Positions 24,545 through 34,819 of a stretch of DNA of 64,000 nucleotides are shown piece by piece. The notes below the pieces were generated by a model that was given only the letters and a program-made list of their open reading frames with translations, searched no databases and was not told where the DNA came from. Location: contig JASAMV010008982.1 in NCBI GenBank assembly GCA_030248065.1, positions 62,001 through 126,000 on the forward strand, written 5' to 3'. Made by a program: the position numbers and the translations under genes. Position 1 is the first letter of the stretch; each line of letters starts with the position of its first letter. The DNA comes from Rhynchonema sp. JSB1_4 (lineage: Eukaryota > Nematoda > Chromadorea > Monhysterida > Xyalidae).

Positions 24545-25605
24545 TTGAAACTTTACTAGTGTTCAGACAGCAATGTGGGCATCACAAAGTTAAATCACTT
24601 GGTATAAACACGCACACAGGAGAGACAGTTCCCTCCCACCCCATAAAGAGAGCTATAACACGCGAAATCTCGGGTCGGGGCACATTTGTCACTATGAAGA
24701 GGGTTCCACTGTATAGAGAGTCACTATAGAGAGGGTAGAGCGCAGGTCGTCAGCTAACATGCCAAGGACCGACCGCCTGGATAGACATCGAAGTTGGGCG
24801 CACGATCTGAACGCGATTGTTAGCGATCGGACAGGAACGTCGACTGCGTCAAGTGCCATATGAAGCACGGTGGTTCATGCGGATCTTTTCAGTTCTCATT
24901 TACCTGTTTACTGCCGCATTACTGTGCTGTGTGCGTTCCGATTATCGTTCTGCACAGTATGCCTCTCTGACATTCATATTTTCTTTTTTATTGAAGTACA
25001 TGATACAAATGGTTTCACTGGCCGCTTACGTCAGGGGCTCACGCATTTGGCTTTCTGAGCGCAGGTGGGAGCCACAACCACTGATTTCCTGGGTCTACCA
25101 ACGGGTGTTTCTATGAACCCAACAGATAGCGGGTCAAAATTCTTAACAAACATCCCTTTGAAATATGTTTGGGTTAGTTTTTCTTCATGAGATTTGGTTC
25201 AAGGCAGAATGGGTTGTTTGTGACCCAAAACTAGTGATTGATTTGTGAAGCGTTAGAAATTTACAACTGAGTCATGACAAAAATAACCAATAGCGGCACG
25301 CACGTACAATCCGAAATCGTTTGCGCACAAAAACGACTTTGTAAAAGTACATCTGTAAATCGTACCCAGGCTCTCTGCCTTTCCACCACCAAAAATAAAA
25401 ATAATAAAAAATAACTAACCAGTTGCCTTTTTAGGTTGCCACCGGATTGTTGTGAGATTCGTTTGTTAGCCAGTCACATTTGAGCAGATAACACGAGAAG
25501 AACTCTGCATTTAGACTGATTATGAAGAGGGCAACCCCGATTAACAAAAAAACAAAGAATTATGAACGCGAAGTGGGGTGAGGAAACACAAACAAACGAA
25601 AAAAG
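24545..25605. other. Intergenic, nothing recognised
   Basis: No supported gene or element. A plus-strand frame at 24817-25116 is leucine-rich and hydrophobic but has no splice context. Confidence 0.4.
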
Positions 25606-25612
25606 GGTAACT

Positions 25613-26757
25613 AGACACTTGTTGACTGTAAACAACTGTACAAAACACTGGGGGGCGTTTTGTACGCTTGTTGACTGTGTGACAAAAATAAATTAAGCAC
25701 AGTTAAAGCATGCGTCAACAAGTGTACATTACAGCACGACTGTATTGTACACTTGTTGATTGTATGACATTTATGACAATAATGTTTGTGCAATCAACCA
25801 GTGTACATTACAGCACGACTGTATTGTACACTTGTTGATTGTATGACATTTATGACAATAATGTTTGTGCAATCAACAAGTGTACAAAACAGCACGACTG
25901 TATTGTACACTTGTTGAATGTATGACAAAAATGACATTTATGACAAATAGCATTTTGTGCAGTCATGTTTTGCGCACTTGTTGAGACTTTCGTGTGCAGC
26001 TGTTTTCACAAAATTTGGGCGCTGAAAAACTGGACTTTCATCACGGCTTTCCTTCTGTTTCCAGGGTAACTGTACCGTTTTCAACGTGTTATGCAATCAA
26101 AAAGGTAGGTACAAGTTGCAACATGAGGTGATTCGAGGAAACATCAAAAAATGCACGCGGAAGAAAGCATGGTGGTAAAGCGATTTGTCACTGTTTATCA
26201 ATTTGTTGCTGTTTTTGTTCGTGTGAAGTACTGAATTCATGTAAAATATGCAAAAAATGTGTAAAATATGCACGTAATTTTATACAAACTGTTCGAAATG
26301 CACCAAATTAACATTCAGTAAACCCGTTCAGCGAAAATAAAAATATGTTTTGTGATAAAGTTCGTGCTGTGGTTTGTCCTGCCTGCATGAAGCATCATTG
26401 ATTTCAAAAAAAAACCTGCAGATCAGTAAAGAGCGGGAAAATCCAATTTCAAAAGCGCATCGATGTTTTGGGTTGTTCTTCACGTTCCGCCAAGTTATGT
26501 TCGTGCAGTTTGGTTGTTATAACTCACCCAATTGCTGAATTCAGCGTTATTTGTCATAAATGTCATACATTCAACAAGTGTACAATACAGTCGTGCTGTT
26601 TTGTACACTTGTTGATTGCACAAACATTATTGTCATAAATGTCATACATTCAACAAGTGTACAATACAGTCGTGCTGTTATGTACACTTGTTGATGCGTG
26701 TGACATTTATGACAAATATGACATTTATTATTTTTGTCATACATTCAACAAGTGTCC
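25613..26757. mobile_element. Foldback element with subterminal repeats (~1.15 kb)
   Basis: The left part (25613-25960) has about four copies of an ~82-bp unit containing CAACAAGTGTAC...GTACACTTGTTG; the right part (about 26555-26757) has the same units in opposite orientation. Outer ends are ACACTTGTTGA and TCAACAAGTGT. The middle 600 bp is unique and non-coding. Repeated subterminal palindromes resemble foldback-type DNA transposons. No transposase. Confidence 0.75.
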
Positions 26758-26897
26758 ACACACGGAAAAAAGCAATGAAAACAAAAGAAAAATTCAAACT
26801 TTGTAACTCGCGGGGAGAACGGAGGAGCAAATTTGACTATCCAAAAGCCAGAGAGAGAATTTTTCGGCTTGTGCATTTCGCTGGGGCTGGGCGATGG

Positions 26898-27416
26898 TAG
26901 GGTTAGAGGTCGGGGGGGTACCCGACACCCGACAGCCGACACCCGACATCTGGAAGTACCCGACACCCGACACCCGATATCTCAGAAAAAAAGCCGACAC
27001 CCGACACCCGACAGTTGCAAAAAAACCCGACACCCGACATCTAGTTTTTGAAAAAAACCCGACACCCGACACCTGTTTTTGGACCAAAAACAGGCAAATT
27101 TTTGCTCATTTGCATCATGAGTGCAATTTTTTGGCTCAAGTTACTGAATTCAAGTATTTTCACACGAAATAAACACCAAAATGCCATATTCTGCGTCTTC
27201 GGAAACATTTGGTTCGAAGAAAATTTTCTCTCAAAATTCTTCTCTCAAGCAATACTGATGTTTTGAACCGTAAGTGTCGGGTGTCGGCTGTCGGGTGTCG
27301 GGTCCGAAAAAACCCGACACCCGACATCTGGGGGTACCCGACACCCGACACCCGACACCTACACTTTTTTGGCACCCGACACCCGACAGCCGACACCCGA
27401 CATCTCTCTAACCCTG
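26898..27416. mobile_element. hAT-like MITE with 7-bp satellite arms, just upstream of APPL
   Basis: Termini TAGGGTTAGAG and CTCTAACCCTG; GGCGATGG at 26890-26897 and 27417-27424 is an exact 8-bp target duplication. Each arm is a satellite of CCGACAC-type heptamers in opposite orientation (about 26920-27075 and 27268-27405). The core of about 190 bp is unique. Its right end is 80 bp upstream of the APPL start codon, so it may contain the promoter or 5' untranslated region. Proline-threonine-rich open frames in the arms are satellite artefacts. Confidence 0.88.
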
Positions 27417-27496
27417 GGCGATGGAAATAAAAAATAATGCGTTTATGATGCGTATGCGTTGACTCGAGAATCGAAAGCTGAAGAATATCATTCACG

Positions 27497-30400
27497 ATGA
27501 GAACGTTATTGCCGCTTGAAGATGCTCTTGACACAAGTCCACATGTAAGTTCGGTCCAGCACCAGCAGAGGTCGGGTGGACCCAGTGTGGTGGCAGGCCA
27601 ATCGACCCAAGATACCCTAGGGGCAGGGTGGGGGGGGGAAGGTTTCGGAGTTACTCGAGATACCCCCCACCCCAGAGGCTACCAGTGTAGTTCCTGGTCC
27701 GGAGGGGGAACAGACGTACCCTCCACTATTTTCGGAGGGGGAACAGACGTACCAACCTGGGGGGAAGGGGGGGGGGGGAACTCCCAATTTGGGGGGGGAC
27801 GGAAAAAAAGTCATTTTTTGAGGTCGAAAAATTGGACTATTTTTGCCTTCTTTTGCGAAAAATCCCCTATAAAAAGGGTATTTTGGCGTTTTTTTGGAGG
27901 TTTCACCTAAAGTTTACCTATTTTTGGCCTAAAAATGCCTATTTTAGGCCTAAATTTGCCCATTTTAGGAAAAAATTGGGGGAGCAGACGTACCCGGAGG
28001 GGGAACAGTGGGGCAGGCGTACCTCGGAGGGGGAACAGACGTACCCGAGGGGGTCCCCCCTCCCCCCCAGGAACTACACTGGAGGCTACCCAAGATACCC
28101 CTATGGTCCGTCAAAAGGCGAAAAAAGGCCGTTTTTTTGCATGCAATTCTATTGCAAAATTGGCCTAAAAACAGGTGCTTTTTGACATTTTTGCCGAAAA
28201 TTGGCCTAAAATGGCCATTTTTGGGTGTTTGCGCGCGCGATTTTTAGGGGTTCCGAGGTCGAAAAACACCCATTTTTGCCTTTGAAAAGCATAAATCTAC
28301 TTACTCGAGATACCCTTTGGGGTCGGCTCGAGCGAGATAGATACCCTTCCGCCATCCCCCCCTAAGGGTTGACTCGAGATAGATACCCCTTAGGGGGGAA
28401 TCCCCCCCCGGCCCCCCCCCCCCCCCCCCCCCCCCAGCCACTACAGTGGGTGGACCAAGCCCCAAGCTGATCAGGTTTTTGTTTTTTCAAAGCGAGCCAC
28501 AGCCACTGGCTCATTTGGCAAGGTCTACTGGCTCAGTTACCATAAATATCTAAATACAGTCACTATTTGTTATAACAATACTCGCTATAACGATATGTTC
28601 GTTATCGTTATAACGATGCATTTCGTGGTGTCCCTAAAATTCGCAGTACTTAAGGCTAAGCTATTCGTATTCGCTATGGCGATATTCGATAGTTATGTTA
28701 TGATATCGTTTTTGGATGTCCCGCAACGGAAATTCCATTAGATAGACGATATTCGAGCCCCGCAGCAACAAAAAATAAAAAAAATGTCCAAATGGCGCGT
28801 TTTCCATTGCATGCCCCGCCACAGCCCTGAGCCCACAGTGCTCTGGGCTACCTTGGCGGGGCGGGTAGGGTACATACCGTAAAAACCACAAACAACATCA
28901 TAATAAACAATGATTTCCAAAGCAGAAGAAAGCGTGCTGGATCACCAAATTTCTGTTTTTGCACAGGACTCTACTTAAGCACTGAATTCGATAATAACGA
29001 TATATTCGTTATAACTAACGATAATTTTCGTATTGTGCCGTTCCCGTTGATATCGCTTAACGAATAGTGACTGTGCAAGTACAAGGGCGGCTCTGTTAAT
29101 TTACTGTCCCCATTTAGGGGCACTGTTTGTGTTGCGGGCCGAAAAAAAACGAAAGAAAACCCGTTTTTTCCCAGGCCTGGAGAAATGTGCTTTGTTTAAT
29201 TTTTTACAGGCCCGAAAACTCTTTTCATCAATGAAAAAGTTGTGACGTAGATATACTGGCAGGCGAAAAAAAAACCGGTTTTTTTTCCGGAAAAAAACCG
29301 AAAAAAACGGTTTTTTTCCGAGACCCGAATACTTTTCCATTTATTTTTCCGTGGGTACCTTTTCGGTTTTTGATCGGAAAAATATCGGTACTTTATTCCA
29401 ATTTTTCCAAAAAATTGTAATGCAAAACTGATGAGTTTTTCGATTTCAGTGAAAAATTGGCTCGAGCACAAAAATTAACCGGCCCAAAATGGGCCAAAAA
29501 GCGTGTAAACCAAGTGTTTTCGACTGACTTCAACACTCTTCAAGAGCACTCTCGTCACTTCGAACAAATTTTGCACTGAAATTGTTATATTTTTCGAAAT
29601 TACGTTCTTAAGTACTGGAAAAGTATTTGGAAAAAAAACGGTTTTTTTTCGGAAAAAAAACCGTTTTTTTTTTCACGAAAAATAAAGAACGGTTCTTTAT
29701 GACAGTATAGACGTAGACTGTGCTGGAGGTACTTTGGAGGGGATACCTACTGTACCGAGCTCAGAGAGGGAGGATACCGTAAAAATTTAAATACATCCCC
29801 CCTCCCCCGGAATAGGGCCCCGAGTAATACAGCCCCAAAAAGGAATCAATGAATTAATAGAGCTCGCCCGCCACATGCGTTTAGATTTTTACCGCAAACA
29901 AAACTTTTTTCCAGCTTGTGCAACCGCAAACCTATCCTATCCCCAAATTTCTTATGTAGATCCGCTCAATGGTCAAGCTGTTCGAAGAGGATGCGAACAG
30001 TCTATGGAAATTTGTTGTGTCGTTGCAAACGTCAGTGAAACGTCTGGTTGATGCGCAACAGGAAGTCGCGTCTGCGGTGTTGAATCTCAGCTCCGTGATT
30101 CAGACATTCAAATCCCACGTCAGTTCTTTGCTCAGTTCATTGTTTATATTCGTAGCTTCATTAAATCCAGAGCCAGAACTGTGAATTGTGGGCACAACAT
30201 TGTTAATCATACAGTCTCTGCCACTTGACCAAGCCGCTTACAATGTGCCTGACATAATGAGACAGCTCGAATCAAGCACACAGGAAATCGGCAGTTGGAT
30301 GGAGTTGGTTGGACAGCAGCTGCACAGCACTGTGATGGTTGGTGCTGGTTTGACATCAATATTTCTTTTTCCTTTTTAATATGCCACTACATATCCTTCT

Positions 30401-33400
30401 AAGCTTCAAATATTGTACCAGCGGAAGCGGAGCAATACCTGTTGTTTTTCTCAGACCCCGATAAATCGTCTGGACACTGAGCTCGACGCCCTGTTGGGTC
30501 CGATTGCAGCAACGTACCACGAAGCCGATGAAGAATTGGAATCTGCTGAATTGAGGTTGTGAAGTGGTTAAATTGAAGACATCATTAATTTTAACATTTT
30601 TCATGGCGAAATTTACTTTCAGACATTCTCGACTCTCGAGAAAGGAAGCACCAGCTAAGATCAACATGGCTGTCACAGAAGTGTTCAACGCGAGATTGCG
30701 ATATCACAAGGTCAGCGTCAGCGACAATTTTGCTTGCGGAAAGTGAAAAATTATTTATATTAATTGATAACTTCATCCTTGTAGCGTTCGCTGCAATATT
30801 TTACGCGAATGAATGGCCTGCAGTTCGACCGATACGTACTCATGATTGAACCACTGCTCGGATTATTATACGCGTTGCGCACATACTTCTCCACCGGTCA
30901 TCAAACAACAACTGAGGAGAAACTAACTGATTTTTTGACACGCACACAAGAACAAGTGCAAAGGTATATTTTTCAGTATCTTTTGTTTTACAATAAAAAA
31001 CTAAATGTTTTCCGTCAATTTCAGCATTCACTGCGAAGCGGAGGAAGAGAACAAACGAGCCGTTGACGTGCATCGCACGATCGCCGAGCTGCAACGACTC
31101 GATCCCACCTCAATCTACAATCCCGAATCGCCGTCGAAAACGACCATGCAGCCCAGTGTGCAGCAGAAACAGGGATGGCTGTTTGTGAAATCGTTAGTGC
31201 TTGCATTGCAGTTGGTGATTGCATTTTTGATTGCTCATTGTAAGTTATTGTTCGTTCAATTCTGCAGGAAAACTATGATTTCAACCCGTTGGGATCGGTA
31301 CTACATGTTCACGCAAGGTGCTAACCTGATGTGTCAGCGGAAGGACGAATTGGTTGGTACCCGCTTTATTTCTATCGCACAAGGTAACTAAAATGAGTAA
31401 ATTACTGAAAGACTCCGTTCGCAGGTCGGTCAACTTCTGTTCGATCTGGGCGAGCCTGGCACGATGGCTGGTGTGGTCGAGACGGAGGATCGTCGTTTCA
31501 CGTTGTGTGTGCACACGCCGTTGAAATCACCGATGCACGGCGACAGTCAGACTGGGTCGTTGGTAAAGACGAAAACGTTCGTGTGTTCAAACGGTTTGCT
31601 TTTTGAGTGCCCGCCCGCCCGCTATGAAGTCATCAGTTTTCGAAATTACACCCCCTTACGTGTTTTGGAAGAGTTGGCCTCCAAATAGAGTTCTATAGTA
31701 AGTTTCTAATTTCGTTGCCTCATGCATTTTTACAGACGCAGGGAAACTCCCGTTCGAAGTCGAGGCAGGCAACAAACTCAACACACGGTCAACAAGCCAC
31801 GCAGCTTGTGTGACTGAAACATTCGAAACGAACGTTAGCCAGCTGCGTGGCTTGTTGACTGTGTGTTGAGCTTGTCGCCTGCCTCGACTTCGAACGGGAG
31901 TTTCCCTGCGCCTGTAAAAATGCATGAGGCAACGAAATTAGAAATTTACTATAATTTCCAAAGTATTTCACTGGCTTGCACTTTAGTAGTATTACGTAAA
32001 GGATGTTTCGTGACCGGCTAAGATCAGCTCACCTTTAGGTGTTTAGCAATAAGATCGGCTCACCCGGTGGCCGGCTGTGTGGTGAGCCCCCGCCAGATGT
32101 GAAGCAGAACGAAACATGCAAGACTGACTTGTGTAACATTATTACAGTGTGATTCTGCAAGCGCCGAACGAGCACGACATGCACGAATGGGTGGCGGTGA
32201 TCAACAATCTGGCCGGGTCACCGACTGTCAGTGGTAGCACGTCGCCAACCCCAATCGCTGCACGACTACACCTGACGCGTGGAAGTACGGCACCGCCCAA
32301 CACTCCGCACGGTTGATTAACGCTTTTGGCTTGGGGTTTTGTCGAGAAATCAGAACAAACTACTTTGCAGCGCCGAGCACCGATAACGAGTTTACGACCA
32401 ACGACGGACCGGTGCTGTTTGACCTGCAGCCGCTGGCCAATCAGACTGTTGAAATGTCACCTGATAATGAGAAATTCAACGTCCGTTTTGACTCTGCCAT
32501 TCGACTTGAATAAATTGCTTTCAACTAAATTTCCCCCATTTTTGTGTCCAGGTGCGTTTCCTCGGCAGTGTCGATGTGCTGTCGGACAGAGGTGACCGTT
32601 TGATCCATGAGTGTATTCGGCAAGTGATGCAAGCCAGAGCTGCACATGATCAATTTGGTACTAATGATATGACATTGGGAACGACTGCTGCAAAATCGGG
32701 AAGCAATGGTTCGGTTGGGTGAGATGGTCAGTACCATTTTGGCTCTATCAAATCAAATATTTTTCTCATATCTTCAGATTCGCCGAGTCATAATCAGCCT
32801 CACCTTATATTGACACGATCTGTTACGGCCGATGGTTCCAGTGCCGAATGTTGTTTGAATGTTCCGCTGAGTGATGTTTCATACTGGGCTACACACCCAG
32901 ATAATGCACAGCTTTGGGCATTCGTGCTCAGAGCGAAACGGGTGGATGAATGTGAGTTTGGAATTTTCTTTTTTATCCCTTGGTGTCTAATAATAATGTA
33001 ACAGCGGTGAGTTTTGCCCATTTCGGCCTGTTTTCGCACACGGGCGAGGTGCCAAGCCTCGTCGGTGCGAGCACCTCTGGCCGATTGACTTCCAAAAAGG
33101 ACCTTCAGCACATTAATAGTGTGATCGGATTGTTTTGTTGCAGCCATGCGTGTTCACAACCGTTACACCTGCTATGCATTTGAGGCCGCTCAAGGATCGG
33201 GTTAGCGTACTATGAATACCAAAACACGTTGTTGGATTGCATTCATTCGTTTACGTTCCAGATGCACTGCCAATAAATTTCAGGCACTGACATCTGCGAG
33301 TTCTTGCAACGTGCCACACGCGATGCGTTTGCAGCGTTGGTGACTGCTCGAGCGACCAGGGGCAGTGGAAGTCGCGATGAAGCAAGTGAAGAGAAAGGCA

Positions 33401-33447
33401 CTGTCGATGACGACAATGAGAAGGAAGCTAATGAAAGTAACGCATAG
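27497..33447 (+). CDS. APPL: APPL endosomal adaptor (BAR-PH-PTB)
   Basis: APPL proteins bind Rab5 and curved early-endosome membranes and link receptors to signalling. Exons: 27497-27544, 29960-30118, 30215-30337, 30455-30555, 30623-30710, 30785-30963, 31025-31192, 31268-31352, 31425-31562, 31630-31697, 32148-32311, 32371-32480, 32552-32708, 32778-32951, 33005-33118, 33144-33200, 33284-33447; 698 aa, close to the usual ~700. The first exon (MRTLLPLEDALDTSPH) matches the family's N-terminus. BAR domain about 17-260 (LFEEDANSLWKF, MIEPLLGLLYALRTYF), PH about 278-410 (STRWDRYYMFTQGANLM), PTB about 478-645 (VRFLGSVDVLSDRGDR). The C-terminus is acidic, as in the family, but shorter. The exon 31630-31697 is the least certain: its donor lies at the very edge of a foldback element. 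Intron 1 (2.4 kb) holds nested MITEs. Confidence 0.93.
27583..28448. mobile_element. hAT-like MITE (type A), TSD GGTGGACC, carrying a nested element
   Basis: Ends CAGTGTGGTGGC and GCCACTACAGTG; GGTGGACC at 27575-27582 and 28449-28456. It sits 38 bp after the first APPL donor. It contains another element at 27683-28081. Near the right end is a 24-nt run of C (28412-28435). Related copies in this window: 38222-38615, 41980-42335 and 52792-53185. Confidence 0.88.
27683..28081. mobile_element. hAT-like MITE (type B), TSD GAGGCTAC, nested in type A
   Basis: Ends CAGTGTAGTTCCTGG and CCAGGAACTACACTG; GAGGCTAC stands at 27675-27682 and 28082-28089. The type A copy at 41980-42335 has the same surrounding sequence with a single GAGGCTAC and no insertion, so it acts as an empty site. 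399 bp, no coding capacity. A longer relative is at 50770-51525. Confidence 0.9.
28557..29073. mobile_element. MITE with CAGTCACTATT ends (TA-type, Tc1/mariner- or pogo-like)
   Basis: Left end CAGTCACTATTTGTTATAAC, right end CGAATAGTGACTG. Subterminal GTTATAACGATA-type repeats are mirrored at the two ends. TA precedes the left end; the right flank is TG, so the duplication is imperfect. 517 bp, inside APPL intron 1. Confidence 0.65.
29100..29955. repeat. AT-rich self-complementary repeats in APPL intron 1
   Basis: Runs such as AAAAAAACCGG and CCGGTTTTTTTT recur at about 29265-29320 and 29630-29680 in both orientations. A block at about 29770-29850 (CCGTAAAAATTTAAATACA, TAGGGCCCCGAGTAATACAG) is related to 53583-53640 and to the cytosine-rich repeats at 39.3-40.1 kb. 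These look like remains of a further MITE family. Confidence 0.55.
31694..31953. mobile_element. Foldback element (~260 bp) in APPL, overlapping an exon edge
   Basis: Left arm starts TATAGTAAGTTTCTAATTTC; the right arm is its near-perfect reverse complement ending GAAATTTACTATA. Arms are about 113 bp with a loop of about 38 bp. In the gene model the left terminus supplies the last four bases of exon 31630-31697 and its GTAAGT donor. Confidence 0.8.
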
Positions 33448-33625
33448 TTGAATCATTACATTGTATTGCCTATTATACCACTGTTTTACCTTTGTGGTTG
33501 TCTTGTTTTCTTATTGAGGGCGCGCTTTGTCATATTGGAAAATGGAAAACTTGGACATAGAATATTTTTCATTTCCATTTTCCACCATGACCAAGGGCGC
33601 ACTTACGACAGAATATTATATTTTA

Positions 33626-34554
33626 ACTAGGATCAAAGTGCCAAGGCAGTGTCGTACTTTGGGATGGCCTTCAAGTTTCGATGCTATAATGGGAGAAAAC
33701 AAGCATTTACCTCTTTCTCTGATGCTACAAATGGGCAAAACAAGGCTGGACGGACGTCCAGCAGTGCTGTCAAAGTACTGGGCGCCCCGGCGCGGCGGGC
33801 TAGCCAACACATACCTGAAACCATTGCAGAAACCATCTTATGAAACTGATTGTTCGCTTAATGTGTCCGTTGCTTGGAATCAAACTCAGTTTCGTTTCGT
33901 ACGGACTCGAACACAACGGTTTCGTTTCATATGGACCCAATGTGTTCTATTTCGACTCAGTTACGTTTAGTTTTGACCCTGGCTCAGTTTCAAAAAAAAA
34001 CTGAATCTGGTGTCCAAACGAAAATTTCGTGTTTGTTGGACTGGGTTTATTTTCTTCGGGCTCAAGTTCAACCTCAGTATGGACTCATGCGCAGTTTTGT
34101 CCCTCTGTCCCATTTTGGCAGACTCAGGTTCGTTTGTTTCTGGACTGAGTTTCACTTTGTTTAAACACAGGCAAACTCAATTTCGACTCGTTCAAGCTAA
34201 ATGTTGTTTCACCTTCGACGCAAACGCAATTTTATTTCCACCAGACTCAGCTCAGCCTCGATAGGGTCACACCTAGTGTCGTTTCATTTGGACTGAGACA
34301 CCATTTGGCTTCCCTTGGACTCAGATTTTTTCAGTTTCATACAGTGGTTTCTGCAATGGTTTCAGGTATGTGTTGGCTAGCCCGCCGCGCCGGGGCGCCC
34401 AGTACTTTGACAGCACTGCTGGACGTCCGTCCAGCCTTGTTTTGCCCATTTGTAGCATCAGAGAAAGAGGTAAATGCTTGTTTTCTCCCATTATAGCATC
34501 GAAACTTGAAGGCCATCCCAAAGTACGACACTGCCTTGGCACTTTGATCCTAGT
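33626..34554. mobile_element. Foldback element with ~220-bp arms, TSD TTTTA
   Basis: Arms at about 33626-33845 and 34336-34554 are almost identical in opposite orientation; ends ACTAGGATCAAAGTGCC and GGCACTTTGATCCTAGT. TTTTA flanks both sides. The 490-bp middle is a degenerate repeat of a CTCAGTTTCGTTT-like unit. It lies about 180 bp downstream of the APPL stop. Open frames in the arms mirror each other. Confidence 0.82.
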
Positions 34555-34819
34555 TTTTACCCTTTTAACGGCATAGGCCGACTACTATATTTCACTGTGA
34601 TCGCTGAAATTATTTCCTATTTTTGCTGAATTTTGCCTAATATTTGCGTTCGTCTAATTTGCAGGTTTGATTAAAAACGAATAAAATAATCAATTCTGCT
34701 AGTGACGAATTTGTGGTAAAAGCCTCAGTGATAAAAAAAATTAAGGCAAAACACACACGACATAACGTCTATGTCACGCTTCCATTCACGTCTGTAAAAC
34801 TAGCCAACAGCCAAGAGCC

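Noticed and set aside
27880..27970. TTAGGC-like telomere repeat inside the type B element
   Set aside because: Only isolated TTTTAGGC words spaced irregularly, within a dated MITE insertion; not a tandem telomere array.
33527..34542. Repeated ~70-140-codon proteins on both strands near APPL 3' end
   Set aside because: Mirror images from the arms of the foldback element; the middle is a degenerate repeat.
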